Notes under the pieces: model-generated | What the model was told of the DNA's origin: nothing | What the model saw: the letters and a program-made list of their open reading frames with translations, nothing else | Databases searched by the model: none | In this document: piece after piece, positions 49,160-58,219 of the stretch | Numbering within the stretch: the first letter of the stretch is position 1 | Layout of the letters: the number at the start of each line of letters is the position of its first letter | Position numbers and translations under genes: made by a program | Source: CALDTK01 sp965215115 | Lineage (GTDB): Bacteria; Bacteroidota; Bacteroidia; Chitinophagales; Saprospiraceae | Assembly (NCBI GenBank): GCA_965215115.1 | Contig: OZ244050.1 | Coordinates: 992,001 to 1,056,000, forward strand | DNA: 64,000 nucleotides | Reading direction: 5' to 3'

Positions 49160-50059
49160 ATGCACCGTCGCGCCTTTCTCCACCGAAGTAGCCTCCTCGC
49201 CGCCGGGGCGGTGTTGACCCCCGAAGCCTGTGCCGTGAGCCCGCAAAACCGTTTCCCGATGGGCTACCAGCTCTTCTCCGTGCGCGACGCCATGGCCGAC
49301 GACCCGCTCGGCACCGTGCGCGCACTCCTCGCGATGGGCTTCCGGCACTTCGAGGCCTACGGCTACGACGCGGCGGCGGACGAGTTGTACGGGCTTTCGC
49401 CAAAACGACTCAAGGCCGAGTTGGACGACTTGGACACCCGCATCACGAGTGCGCACTTCGGCTTCGCGGACTATTTACACAAGTCGGCGGACGAGTTGCG
49501 GGCCTACACGGACGCCTGCCTCGCGGCGGCCGAGGCGCTCGACATGCGCTACCTCGTCTGGCCCGTGATCCGCGCCGAGGACCGCACCGCGGCGGGGTTC
49601 CGCCAACTGGCCACGCAACTGAACGTAATCGGGGCGCACGTACAGGGTTCAGGGCGCGGGTTTGCGTTCCACAACAACGGCGGCGAGTTCGCCGACCTCG
49701 GCGACGGCGCGCGCGGCTACGACATCGTCCTGGCCGAGACGGACGCGGCGCTCGTCAAACTCGAGCTCGACATGTACTGGCTCGCGCACGAGTCCGCGCT
49801 TACGCCGGCCGAGCTCATCGCCCGCCAGCCCGGCCGCTTCCACCTCTGGCACGTCAAGGACATGGAGGCCGGCACGAAGGCCTACACCGAACTGGGCAAC
49901 GGCACGATCGACTACAAAAGGCTCCTGCCCGATCCGGAGGCCTCGGGTCTGGAGTACCTCTACCTCGAGCAGGGCGGCAACTTCGCCGAGGGTTCGATGG
50001 CGAGTGCGGCGACGAATGCGGGGTACTGGAAGGAGCAGCTGGCGCGGCGGGTGCGGTAG
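49160..50059 (+). CDS. Exported sugar phosphate isomerase/epimerase (xylose isomerase-like TIM barrel)
   Basis: A 299-aa protein with a Tat/Sec-like signal (MHRRAFLHRSSLLAAGAVLT) and an AP endonuclease 2-type TIM barrel: MGYQLFSVRDAMADDPLGTV, FRHFEAYGYDAA, ITSAHFGFADYLHKSADELR, FAFHNNGGEF, LELDMYWLAHESALTPAELI and FHLWHVKDMEAG. Such exported members are common in Bacteroidota and Planctomycetota near sugar-use genes; the substrate is not known. The start ATG 49160 is preferred because a -7 box precedes it. A micro-hairpin at 49393 lies within. Confidence 0.85.
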   Translation: MHRRAFLHRSSLLAAGAVLTPEACAVSPQNRFPMGYQLFSVRDAMADDPLGTVRALLAMGFRHFEAYGYDAAADELYGLSPKRLKAELDDLDTRITSAHFGFADYLHKSADELRAYTDACLAAAEALDMRYLVWPVIRAEDRTAAGFRQLATQLNVIGAHVQGSGRGFAFHNNGGEFADLGDGARGYDIVLAETDAALVKLELDMYWLAHESALTPAELIARQPGRFHLWHVKDMEAGTKAYTELGNGTIDYKRLLPDPEASGLEYLYLEQGGNFAEGSMASAATNAGYWKEQLARRVR

Positions 50060-50640
50060 GGTGGCGGTGAGCTTCGCGATCTGCTCGATCGATAGGCCGA
50101 GGGCCAAGCCATTGCGGGCTATCTCGATGGCTTTCTCGACTTCACCCTCGGCCTTGCCCGAAGTTTTTGCATAGACGAACGCGTTGTGCAGGTCGCGGCT
50201 CTCGCGCATGCCCTCTTCATGCAGGCGGCGCTGCGCGGGCGTAAGCTGGGTAAGGCTGGCTCCCTCGAAAGCTTGGTCGAACATATCCCCACCTAAACCC
50301 GCCGGCCGCTCGTCGAGTTCCGCGAGGTGACGCAGGAAGTAGAGCCAGCGATCGGCTTCCGTGGCGAGTTCGCGTTCGGTTTTGCGGAAACGCGGCAACT
50401 CCACGTACACCTGCATGTACTTGTCGTAGAAGACCTCGCCGTGCTGATTCTTGAGTTGCACGGTGCGGAGGTAGTCGCCGGCGGCCGCAGACGCGGTAGT
50501 CTCGTCGCCGAAGGCGAAGTCGAGCAGCGCGACCACGTACACGGGCGCGAGCTCGAAGTACCAGAGCCCGGTGACGGCCTGCTCCTGTACGGGAAAGGTG
50601 GAGTAGAAAAAGCAGCGGTCCTTGAAGAAGGTCTATCGCA
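50060..50640 (-). pseudogene. Truncated Rpn/PD-(D/E)XK family gene (copy 2)
   Basis: The minus strand encodes TFFKDRCFFYSTFPVQEQAV, YFELAPVYVVALLDFAFGD, VFYDKYMQVYVELPRFRKTE, ADRWLYFLRHLAELDERPAG and a helical tail ending LGLSIEQIAKLTA, parallel to the 37373 product. The N-terminal third, with the DFGFK hallmark, is missing, and the frame has no stop of its own but runs into the end of the isomerase gene. Both ends are truncated. The micro-hairpin at 50379 sits at the same site as the one at 37870 in the intact copy, so it predates the duplication. Confidence 0.82.
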
Positions 50641-50677
50641 CCTTCTGGACCTCAGCCCGGAGGCGCCAGCCCGGCGC

Positions 50678-52141
50678 CTAGCTGCCCGTGATGCGCGGCG
50701 GCCCCTCCGGCAGCAGCGCCTCGTACTTCGTGTCCCCCTTTCGTTCTTTAAACTCGTCCTTGATCGCCCGCAGCAGCTTCGGGTCGGCGAGCATGTCGGC
50801 GCCCGTCATCGCGAGGGCCTTCGCGGCGTAGAGCATGCCCTTGTGCCCGATCGACATCCCGCCGCACGCCACCACCGCCCACGAGTGCCACGGCGTGCCG
50901 TCGGGCGCCGTGGTCACCGAGAGCCGCGTCACGGGCACGATCCACGACACGTCCCCGACGTCCGTCGAGCCGCCCTCGCCCACGTCATTCGTCGCCTCCA
51001 GCGGCTCGATCTTCATGTTGAGCCCGATCTCCGGCTTGCCGGTGGCGCGCTGGATCGTTTTGGCGAAAGCCTGCTCCTCGTCGGTGTAGCTAATCACGCC
51101 GAGGGTCTCCAGGTTCTTCTGCATCGCGACCCCGCCGGCGCGGTTCGGGAGCAGCTCCCAGATCCCCGACACGAGCGAGATCTCGGGCTCGACGTCGGCC
51201 ATCTGCCCGGCGGCCCGCGCGATCTCCTGGACGCGCTCGTAGACGCGCACCATCTCGGCGCGCTTCGGGTCGCGCACCCGCACCCACGCCCGGGCGTAGT
51301 CCGGCACGACGTTGACGACCGCGCCCCCGTCCATGATCTGGTAGTGGATCCGGGTCGAGGGCCGCAGGTGCTCGCGCTGGTAGTTGATCCCGACGCCCAT
51401 CAGCTCGATGGCGTCGAGGGCCGAGCGCCCGTTCCAGGGGTCGGCCGCGGCGTGGGCGGCCTGCCCGCGGTACTCGACGATGAAGTCGACCAGCGAGAGG
51501 TTCGACTGCACGGCCGCGTGCGTCTCGGCGCCGGGGTGCCAGTCGAGGCAGGCGTCGAGGTCGTCGAAGGCCCCGGCCCTCGCCATGAAGACCTTCCCGA
51601 AGTACTTCTCCTCGGCGGGCGTGCCGTAGAAGCGGATGGTGCCCTTCAGCTGGCCCGATTCTATTTGCTCCTTGATCGCGACGGCGGCCGCGAGGCTCGC
51701 GACGCCGAAGAGGTTGTGTCCGCAGCCGTGCCCGGGGGCGCCCTCGTGGATCGGGTCCTTCGTGGCGACGGTGTGCTGCGAGAGCCCCGGCAGGGCGTCG
51801 AACTCCCCGAGGATCCCGATGATCGGGCGGCCCGTGCCGTACTCGGCCGTGAAGGCCGTGGCCAGGTCGCCGATGTTGCGCCTGATGGTCATCCCGTTGG
51901 CCTCCGCGTAGGCGATCAGGGCCTCGGCCGAGCGCGTTTCCTCGAAGGCGGTCTCGGCGAAGCGCCAGATGGAGTCGCTGAGGTTGGTGAGCGTGGCGGC
52001 CCGCTGGTCGATCTGCTGCGTGAGTGCGGTCTTGACGGCCTTCGTGGCGCCGGGGAAGGAGGGGTCGGGCCGGGCGGTGGTCTGGGCTTTCGCCAAAACG
52101 CTGGACAGCGCGACGAACGTGAGGAGTAGGAGTTTGCTCAT
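50678..52141 (-). CDS. M20-family amidohydrolase, AbgB-like, exported
   Basis: A 487-aa zinc amidohydrolase related to aminobenzoyl-glutamate hydrolase subunit B. Signal peptide TFVALSSVLAKAQT, where VLAKAQT is encoded by the micro-hairpin at 52086. Motifs: IIGILGEFDALPGLSQ, GAPGHGCGHNLFGVASL (metal His), FYGTPAEEKYFGKV (catalytic Glu) and a dimerisation domain with GQAAHAAADPWNGRSALDAI. It probably cleaves an N-acyl amino acid or peptide amide in the periplasm. Length is normal. A second micro-hairpin at 51057 encodes AFAKT. Confidence 0.9.
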   Translation of the reverse strand: MSKLLLLTFVALSSVLAKAQTTARPDPSFPGATKAVKTALTQQIDQRAATLTNLSDSIWRFAETAFEETRSAEALIAYAEANGMTIRRNIGDLATAFTAEYGTGRPIIGILGEFDALPGLSQHTVATKDPIHEGAPGHGCGHNLFGVASLAAAVAIKEQIESGQLKGTIRFYGTPAEEKYFGKVFMARAGAFDDLDACLDWHPGAETHAAVQSNLSLVDFIVEYRGQAAHAAADPWNGRSALDAIELMGVGINYQREHLRPSTRIHYQIMDGGAVVNVVPDYARAWVRVRDPKRAEMVRVYERVQEIARAAGQMADVEPEISLVSGIWELLPNRAGGVAMQKNLETLGVISYTDEEQAFAKTIQRATGKPEIGLNMKIEPLEATNDVGEGGSTDVGDVSWIVPVTRLSVTTAPDGTPWHSWAVVACGGMSIGHKGMLYAAKALAMTGADMLADPKLLRAIKDEFKERKGDTKYEALLPEGPPRITGS

Positions 52142-52205
52142 CGGAAGGGTGATTGTATAGGCGTTTGTGGGGCAGAAGGTACGCGGGGGCCGGGGTTTGA
52201 TGGGG

Positions 52206-52248
52206 GGAGCCTCGTTTTGGCGAAAGCCCGCCGACCGGGAGGCTCTCT
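52206..52248. repeat. Micro-hairpin nested inside a larger hairpin
   Basis: GAGCCTC and GAGGCTC flank a GTTTT micro-hairpin (52214-52227), so the small unit sits in the loop of a larger intergenic stem. Confidence 0.6.
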
Positions 52249-52327
52249 AAGGAAACGTAGCCCCGCTCACGCACCATCGTCAACGGGGTACGACCTACGA
52301 TCCTTCCCTGAGGCCCGTTGCGCGAGT

Positions 52328-53182
52328 CTACTCCCGCAGCGGCGCCAGCTCCTCTACCCTACCCGCCTCCACGGTGTGGGCGTTGAAGGCCTGCCACTCG
52401 GGCGTGAGGTACTTGAAGCGCCCGATGGCCCAGTCGCCGTTGGTCTTCCACTGGTCCCAGGGCGTGGAGGCGTTGAGCCAGTAGTCGCCCCCGGCGCTCG
52501 CGATGAGGCGGGCGCTGTCGAGGAGGGCCGGGTCGGCCCCGGGGTCGAGCACGAGGCGGGCTTCGAAGAAAGCCCACACGTCGGCGATGTCGCGGGGGTC
52601 GACCTCGACGCGGTCGCGACCGAAGAAGTGGAAGTTGTAGCCGTCCACGATGGTGGCCGTGATGCCGCCGCCCTCGCGGGCGGGACGGATGTCGGCGGGG
52701 ACGTTGGCGTCCTCCTCGAAGCTCTCGGCGTAGTTGGCGCCGGCGATGTCGTCGAGGCGGTAGACGCGCCGCCACTGCTGCGTCGCGCGCGAGCGCACCC
52801 AGTGCTGGAGGTTGCGCAACTGGAAGCGCACCCCCGGCGGATTGGCCGGCCCGCGGCCCGTGACGGTGTCGGCGTAGACCTGGCCCCAGGGGATGAGCGC
52901 GTTCCAGCCCTCGGGCATGTCGCGGCCGTAGCCGACGCGCGGCTGCTTGATCCACGCGAGACTGCCCGGGGTCTCGCCGGCGTAGTCGAAGCCACGCGGG
53001 AAGCCCTCGTGCCGCCCCGCCATATCGCCCGCGAAGGCCGCGGCGGTGTTGACGGCGCCGACCAGCGTGGTGTCGACCGGGGCGACGAGCGCCGCGTCGT
53101 CGCCGTCTTCGCCGCCTTGGCGGTCGGTGCAGGCGAGCGTCGAGCAGGCAGTGAGGGCAGCGAGGAGGAGCGTGAGCTTCAT
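52328..53182 (-). CDS. Hypothetical lipoprotein
   Basis: A 284-aa protein with a lipoprotein signal (LLAALTACSTLACTD, Cys18 likely lipidated) and a mature domain rich in Trp, Tyr and Asp: GYGRDMPEGWNALIPWGQVY, QLRNLQHWVRSRATQQW, GYNFHFFGRDRVEVDP and DYWLNASTPWDQWKTNGDW. Not a family I recognise; a carbohydrate-related function is conceivable from the aromatic content, but this is only a guess. A TACCTTCC box lies at 53250-53257, 67 bp before the ATG. Confidence 0.65.
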   Translation of the reverse strand: MKLTLLLAALTACSTLACTDRQGGEDGDDAALVAPVDTTLVGAVNTAAAFAGDMAGRHEGFPRGFDYAGETPGSLAWIKQPRVGYGRDMPEGWNALIPWGQVYADTVTGRGPANPPGVRFQLRNLQHWVRSRATQQWRRVYRLDDIAGANYAESFEEDANVPADIRPAREGGGITATIVDGYNFHFFGRDRVEVDPRDIADVWAFFEARLVLDPGADPALLDSARLIASAGGDYWLNASTPWDQWKTNGDWAIGRFKYLTPEWQAFNAHTVEAGRVEELAPLRE

Positions 53183-53483
53183 AACGGAACGGTTTGGGGG
53201 GCGGCGGGGCGGGGCGGGTGTCCTTTCGCCGCGGTATCGGCGGCGGCACGGAAGGTACGGCGGGCGTCGTTGCGGGCGCTAATTACTCCTTAGAATTTCG
53301 TTAGACGTGATTTCTGATGCGGGATTCGGCCGTTGTGCTTCGAGTGGGAGGGGATGCGTTGGGCCTTTCGGCGTACGTGCGACTCCGAGATTCGTCCGCG
53401 CCGACTGAGCACTGCCTTTCGTCGGTTTTGGTGGGAGCGCTTGGGGATTTGTTTGCGACCGTTGGGGGGACGGCCCCCTGGCA
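53183..53483. other. Intergenic stretch without a recognisable gene
   Basis: Contains the likely promoter of the lipoprotein gene (TACCTTCC on the minus strand at 53250) and a less GC-rich segment at 53280-53480. No micro-hairpin of full form. Confidence 0.5.
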
Positions 53484-53954
53484 CTAAGTGAGCGGGGCCC
53501 CGACCTGGCTGTCGAATAGGTCGGCGCGTCGGAACTGCGGCGGCATGTGGGCATCGTAAATGACGCCGGCAGGGTTGCCGACGAAGACGTAAGGAACGCC
53601 ATTGATGAGGACCGGGCGCCGGGCCTCGAAGTTGGAGGGACAATAGAGGAGGCTCGCGATCTCCTCGTGACCGAGTTCGGCGCAGTCAAAGGTGACCGTG
53701 TGGTCGGCGATCATATGGAGGTCGCAGTGGAGGATTACCTCCCGGATGTCATCGGCCTCGACTGCGTGCTCACCGAAGCTCTCGACGTAGTAACGCCTGC
53801 CGATGCGGTAGGCGACGCCTTCGTCGTCGGACATCGCGGTGGCACCCGGGAGGCCCCGCGCGTCAAAATCGACGTAGACGACACGCTGGCCCTCTTCGCG
53901 GAAGCGTTCGGGATCGACGAGGTCGAGGTCGAGTTCTTTAAGTGACTTGCTCAT
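53484..53954 (-). CDS. Hypothetical protein
   Basis: A 156-aa soluble protein without a recognised domain. Features: RVVYVDFDARGLPGATAMSD, YRIGRRYYVESFGEHAVEAD, DDIREVILHCDLHMIADHTV and HEEIASLLYCPSNFEARRPV. Acidic, two Cys, no signal. Micro-hairpin copies lie just upstream at 53965, 54035 and 54061. Start ATG 53954 precedes the first conserved-looking segment; the open frame further upstream is repeat sequence. Confidence 0.55.
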   Translation of the reverse strand: MSKSLKELDLDLVDPERFREEGQRVVYVDFDARGLPGATAMSDDEGVAYRIGRRYYVESFGEHAVEADDIREVILHCDLHMIADHTVTFDCAELGHEEIASLLYCPSNFEARRPVLINGVPYVFVGNPAGVIYDAHMPPQFRRADLFDSQVGAPLT

Positions 53955-53964
53955 GCGGTAGTGG

Positions 53965-54074
53965 GTTTTGGCGAAAGCTGAACAGTGTAGTATTAGGGCT
54001 CGTAATTTAGTCGCCGCCGATGACGGCCGCAGTCGCCTTCCGGCAAAACCCGAGGCACTCGTTTTGGCGAAAGC
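53965..54074. repeat. Cluster of three GTTTT micro-hairpins
   Basis: Copies at 53965-53978 (plus), 54035-54049 (minus, GCC-GGAA-GGC) and 54061-54074 (plus) within 110 bp of intergenic DNA between divergent genes. Highest local density outside coding regions. Confidence 0.8.
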
Positions 54075-54154
54075 CCCCCCGGCATCGAGGCGCACAGGCC
54101 GAGACCGCGTAACTGTAAAAGACGAGCCTGCACCCCAACATATGTCCCACCGCC

Positions 54155-55018
54155 ATGACCCGAGACCTCTTCTCAGACCCCGACCCACCCAGCCCCCGCC
54201 AGGCCCCCACCCGCCTCGGCCACGCCGACTACACCTACCGCGACGCCTCGGCCATCCTCACCACGGCGACGGGCTTCATGGATGGCTACGACTATACCCT
54301 CAATCCGTACTCCGGATGCGCTTTCGGCTGTAGCTACTGCTACGCGGCATTCTTCAACCGCAACAAACAGCTAATAGACGATTGGGGCAAGTGGGTCACC
54401 GTTAAACAGAACGCCCTGGCGCTATTGCGCAAGAAGCGACCTGCGAGTGTAATCGGGAAGCTGATCTACTGCTCGAGCGTTACCGATCCGTACCAACCCA
54501 TCGAGAAGAAATTAGAACTTACGCGCGACCTTCTTAAAGAACTTACGAAGTACCAACCGCGCCTCGTCATCCAAACCCGGGCGCCACTCGTGACGCGCGA
54601 TATTGACGTGCTCAAGCAGTTTGAAAAAGTGCAGGTCAACATGACGGTGACCACCGACGACGAGGATGTCCGCAAGGCGTTCGAGGGCCTGTGCCCGGGG
54701 AATAAGGCACGCCTCAAGGCCATCGCCGAGGTGCGGGCGGCGGGGATTCTTTCGGTCATCACGATGACGCCCCTGCTGCCGGTGCGCGACCCGTATACCC
54801 TGGCGCAACAGTTGCTCGATACGGGTGTACAACAGTTTATCATCCAGCCGTTTCATGCGACGCGGGGCAAATTCGTAGCCGGGACCCGCACCGAGGCCGT
54901 GCGCATCTCCGAAGAGTTGGGCTGGACGCCGGAGCGCTACGAGGAGGTTGCGCAGGTTTTGCGGGAAGCGCTCCCCAACCTCGGCGAAGGCAAGGAAGGA
55001 TTCGCACCTTTAATTTAG
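54155..55018 (+). CDS. SPL-family radical SAM protein
   Basis: A 287-aa radical SAM enzyme of the spore-photolyase-like/Rv2578c group. The cluster-binding motif CAFGCSYCY is at about residues 55-63, preceded by TLNPYSG. Later blocks: LIYCSSVTDPYQPIEKKLEL, LVIQTRAPLVTRDIDVL, VNMTVTTDDEDVRKAFE and IQPFHATRGKFVAGTR. Substrate unknown. It ends 6 bp before the helicase fusion gene, so the two are probably co-transcribed. GC content is lower than average. Confidence 0.88.
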   Translation: MTRDLFSDPDPPSPRQAPTRLGHADYTYRDASAILTTATGFMDGYDYTLNPYSGCAFGCSYCYAAFFNRNKQLIDDWGKWVTVKQNALALLRKKRPASVIGKLIYCSSVTDPYQPIEKKLELTRDLLKELTKYQPRLVIQTRAPLVTRDIDVLKQFEKVQVNMTVTTDDEDVRKAFEGLCPGNKARLKAIAEVRAAGILSVITMTPLLPVRDPYTLAQQLLDTGVQQFIIQPFHATRGKFVAGTRTEAVRISEELGWTPERYEEVAQVLREALPNLGEGKEGFAPLI

Positions 55019-55024
55019 CTACAA

Positions 55025-57598
55025 ATGACGCGGGAGGAGTTGAAGCGGCAGGCGATTGCACTCATTCGTACGTGGCAAGACCCGCTCGACCGCGCTATCG
55101 CGCAGGCTGGTGAACGTCGCTTGCAAAAACTACAGCACCTACCGAATCTCCCGCACGACCTACGCTGCGCTACCGACGAGGCCTGGAGCCTCAGCAGGGG
55201 CAATGATCTGCGATACGATAGACCGACTACGGGACTCTTATACGGCCTATGGTATCACCCGCAGCGCGTCACGACCTGTCTTCCGCAGGTGCTCGATAGC
55301 CTACTCGACGCCAACCTTAACCGGCCGCTCCAGGTGTATGACCTCGGGGCGGGGACTGGGGCATTCCAGTGGGCCTTCGCGATCTGCGCTGCGGCACTCC
55401 ACCGACTGAGTCCAACCCGAAGCCATGAGATCCACATCGTCAACGTGGACTCGAGTGCGATTATGCTCAATCACCTGGAGGACTTGTGGGACGCCTTTCG
55501 GCAAAACCTCCCGCAGGCCGCTGCTTACGTCACGTACCAATCGACGCTCAACAGTTATACCACCCAAACCTACGCAAGCACGGCGCAGAAGTGGATCACG
55601 GCGAGCTATTTGTTCGATCACACCGACAAGGTCGGCGAGGTGGTCGCGGATTTCGCTCGACTCATCGATCAGGTTGAACCGGCGCGGGTACTCCTATCGA
55701 CTTCCCAACAGAAAGGTGATGAGTATTTGCCGCAGATTAGAGAGCAGGTTTTGGCGAAAGCCCAAACCGTCCTCGCGGAGCAGCCGAGCACCCACGCCGA
55801 CTACCTCTACGGTCTTTTACCCCACGTCAATCGACTCCGCGAGACCCTAGCGACTGTTGCCGAATATCCGCAGCGCATACGGCCCAACGCCCGCTGGGCG
55901 AGCACCTACCACCGCAACCTTACGCTCCGCGCGCCGACTGAGGCCTTCGCCTTTGCGGCCAAACCGGACGCCGTCGAGATCGAGATGTTCCGCCCGCGTT
56001 TACCGCCACGTACGAAGCTCGTGCTGTCGCCGGAGCAAGAGGACGCCTGTAAACTCGGTGCGCAGGCCACGGCCATCTTCGGTCCGGCGGGCTCGGGTAA
56101 GAGCGTGATCCTGAGCGAGCGCATCAAGCGCCTCGTGGAGGAGCGGGACTATGACTTTGACCTGCGCATCCTCGTCACGACGTTCAATAAGAAGTTGGTC
56201 ACCGAAGTGCTGAGCAAGTGGCTACGGGAGTTGCTCGATCCGGCGAGGATATACCACGGTAGTGCGGTGGATGGCACGGATTCGATCAGTTTTAAAAACA
56301 AGGAGGGAAAGCGATCTGGGGTGCCGAATATTCAGCTCTTAAACTTCGATAAGCTACCGACGCGGATTGCGAGAGTCCACACGGGCGCTTTCGCAAAACG
56401 AAGGCTTTTCGGTGACGGTAACGACAAAGGGTACGAGGGCGAACTGTTCGAAGTAATCGACGCCAGCGTTGACCACGTACGCGGCCGATTGAGGGAGGAT
56501 TTCGATACCACCTTTTCTTCCGTCAAACACGTCTTGAATGCACAGTACATCGAAGAAGATCTACACCGAATCATCTACGGCAAGCAGTACGAGTCCGAGT
56601 CGGCCTTTATGGCCGGCCCACGGCCGGGGCGTCGTTTGGACCGCAACGCGACCCCTCGGAAAGTACTCTGGTCGGCGATCGCCGAATTTGTCAACACCTG
56701 TAGCGAGCGGCAAATCGACAGTTACTTATCGAGGCGCGTGAGACTGCGGCGTGTGCTCGACGAGGGCAAATACCGCAACTCGTTTACGCACATCTTCGTC
56801 GACGAACTTCAGGACTGTGGCGATGCCGATTTCAGTATTTTCTTCGGCTTGGTAGCAGATCCTAATAATCTCTGCGTCACCGGCGATCTAGCACAGGCTG
56901 TCCACCTCGGTAAGTCTTCGGGGAGCAGCCTGCCGCGCTACAACCACTTCTTCGGGGATGGGCATCCGAATGACGCGAACAAGAAGCAGAGCGACTGGAA
57001 GTACATCACGTTCGTGGGCTCCTACCGACTGCCGTTCCGCATCAGCGAAGCATTAATCCCCCTCTCCGAAGCTATCGGAGCGACGCGGTCGATAGCCGGG
57101 AGCGACGATAGCATCTCCGTCGTCCTCCAACACCCCTACAAAGGCAGCCCGCCGGGCGTGCGCATCATAATCGTCGCGGCGGATGACGAGACGGCCATGG
57201 CCGAGAAGATCTGTTCCATTCGCGGTGTCTACTGTCTCAACGATGAGCAAATAGGTTTTGACGCAAGTCCGCCCGTCATCATGGAGCGCGACCAGGGGCT
57301 ACGCGACGCGCTCCAGAAACGAGGCGTCTCCGCCGAAACGGATACGATCCTGCGCCTTAAAGGTCTCGAGTACGGTTTCGTGATCTGGTCGACGCGCGCC
57401 ACGATCCCCGGAGAGGACGACCACCTCGAGTACGCCTACACCATCCTCACGCGCACCAGCGGCATGGCCGTCGTCGCGCTCTTCCCGGACGCGAGCCAAG
57501 GCGTGCGCGAAGTGCTGGCGACGTTCCAGCGCGAGGAGGTAATCTGCTGGGATGAGGTGAGTGCGGAGTTAGCGCTCGTCGGCGAGCAGCCTCACTGA
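55025..57598 (+). CDS. Fusion of a methyltransferase-like domain and an SF1 (UvrD-like) helicase
   Basis: An 857-aa protein. Residues about 1-300 resemble a class I SAM-dependent methyltransferase: motif I PLQVYDLGAGTGAFQWAFAI, then IHIVNVDSSAIMLNHLEDLW as motif II. Residues about 330-850 are an SF1 helicase: Walker A IFGPAGSGKSVILSERI, Walker B HIFVDELQDCGDADF, motif III CVTGDLAQAVHLG, motif IV VGSYRLPFRISEAL, motif V LRLKGLEYGFVIWST and motif VI YTILTRTSGMAVVALF. No nuclease motif was found. Micro-hairpins occur at 55493, 55748, 56389 (short) and 57255. The architecture suggests nucleic-acid modification coupled to unwinding, possibly phage defence; this is inference. Confidence 0.8.
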   Translation: MTREELKRQAIALIRTWQDPLDRAIAQAGERRLQKLQHLPNLPHDLRCATDEAWSLSRGNDLRYDRPTTGLLYGLWYHPQRVTTCLPQVLDSLLDANLNRPLQVYDLGAGTGAFQWAFAICAAALHRLSPTRSHEIHIVNVDSSAIMLNHLEDLWDAFRQNLPQAAAYVTYQSTLNSYTTQTYASTAQKWITASYLFDHTDKVGEVVADFARLIDQVEPARVLLSTSQQKGDEYLPQIREQVLAKAQTVLAEQPSTHADYLYGLLPHVNRLRETLATVAEYPQRIRPNARWASTYHRNLTLRAPTEAFAFAAKPDAVEIEMFRPRLPPRTKLVLSPEQEDACKLGAQATAIFGPAGSGKSVILSERIKRLVEERDYDFDLRILVTTFNKKLVTEVLSKWLRELLDPARIYHGSAVDGTDSISFKNKEGKRSGVPNIQLLNFDKLPTRIARVHTGAFAKRRLFGDGNDKGYEGELFEVIDASVDHVRGRLREDFDTTFSSVKHVLNAQYIEEDLHRIIYGKQYESESAFMAGPRPGRRLDRNATPRKVLWSAIAEFVNTCSERQIDSYLSRRVRLRRVLDEGKYRNSFTHIFVDELQDCGDADFSIFFGLVADPNNLCVTGDLAQAVHLGKSSGSSLPRYNHFFGDGHPNDANKKQSDWKYITFVGSYRLPFRISEALIPLSEAIGATRSIAGSDDSISVVLQHPYKGSPPGVRIIIVAADDETAMAEKICSIRGVYCLNDEQIGFDASPPVIMERDQGLRDALQKRGVSAETDTILRLKGLEYGFVIWSTRATIPGEDDHLEYAYTILTRTSGMAVVALFPDASQGVREVLATFQREEVICWDEVSAELALVGEQPH

Positions 57599-57616
57599 GG
57601 CTTTCCCTAGAAACCC

Positions 57617-58219
57617 CTACCCCCGCCGCACCCCCCGAAACCCACCCCAGTCCCACTCCCCCCGACTCACCACCTGCTCTATATCGTACTCGTCATCGAT
57701 CACGACCTCGGCCGTCGTGAACGTCACGCGGGCCGCCAGACCGAAGAGCCGCAAAAAGTACGCCTCCTCCAAGTCGTGGAGCAACGCGCCGAACAGGCTC
57801 TCCGCCACCATCAGCGGGGCACGGTAACGTGCGGCCCCAGCCGGGAGCACAGGGTCCTCACCTTCGAAAGGAGAGAAGAAAAGTTCGCTGCGGGCGGCGG
57901 GTAAGCGCGTGACCGTGGCGTCTGTGACGTAGTCGCGAACTCGCGAGAGGTACACTCCGCGATCTTCGCTTTCGTCGCTCAGGCCCTCCTCGTCGATCGT
58001 GACGTCCATCTCGAACGGGTAGCACCAATCGTTGTACGCCACACCTAGGTGCACCTCCACGCGCTGGCAAAACGGGTACACCTCAAACACGTGCGCCTTG
58101 ACTTGCCCCCAGAGCCACCGCAGCTCCGCGACGCGATCCCGGTCGACGACGTGCGCGTCGAAGTGACCCTTCGGCACGAGTTGTTCCGGGGGTGCGGGCG
58201 GGGCGAGGTCGTCGCTCAT
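57617..58219 (-). CDS. Hypothetical protein, paralogue of the next gene
   Basis: A 200-aa acidic protein, unrecognised. It shares layout with the 58216 product: an early Arg-Leu-Trp segment (AELRWLWGQVKAHVFEVYPF vs VEIEWLWRELQVQAF), a YND motif (GVAYNDWCYP vs WIYNDNSHD), and a late block (EAYFLRLFGLAARVTFTTAE vs FGYFTRLFGAAAAVRIDRTS). Its ATG overlaps the neighbour's stop (ATGA). Last gene of a three-gene operon. Confidence 0.65.
   Translation of the reverse strand: MSDDLAPPAPPEQLVPKGHFDAHVVDRDRVAELRWLWGQVKAHVFEVYPFCQRVEVHLGVAYNDWCYPFEMDVTIDEEGLSDESEDRGVYLSRVRDYVTDATVTRLPAARSELFFSPFEGEDPVLPAGAARYRAPLMVAESLFGALLHDLEEAYFLRLFGLAARVTFTTAEVVIDDEYDIEQVVSRGEWDWGGFRGVRRG

Noticed and set aside
50327..52129. 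600-aa open frame antisense to the M20 amidohydrolase and the Rpn relic
   Set aside because: Shadow composition and no recognisable domain, while the opposite strand has clear motifs.
53290..53643. 117-aa minus-strand frame in the 53.3-53.6 kb gap
   Set aside because: Overlaps the better-supported 53484-53954 gene and has repetitive Arg/Pro/Ser composition.
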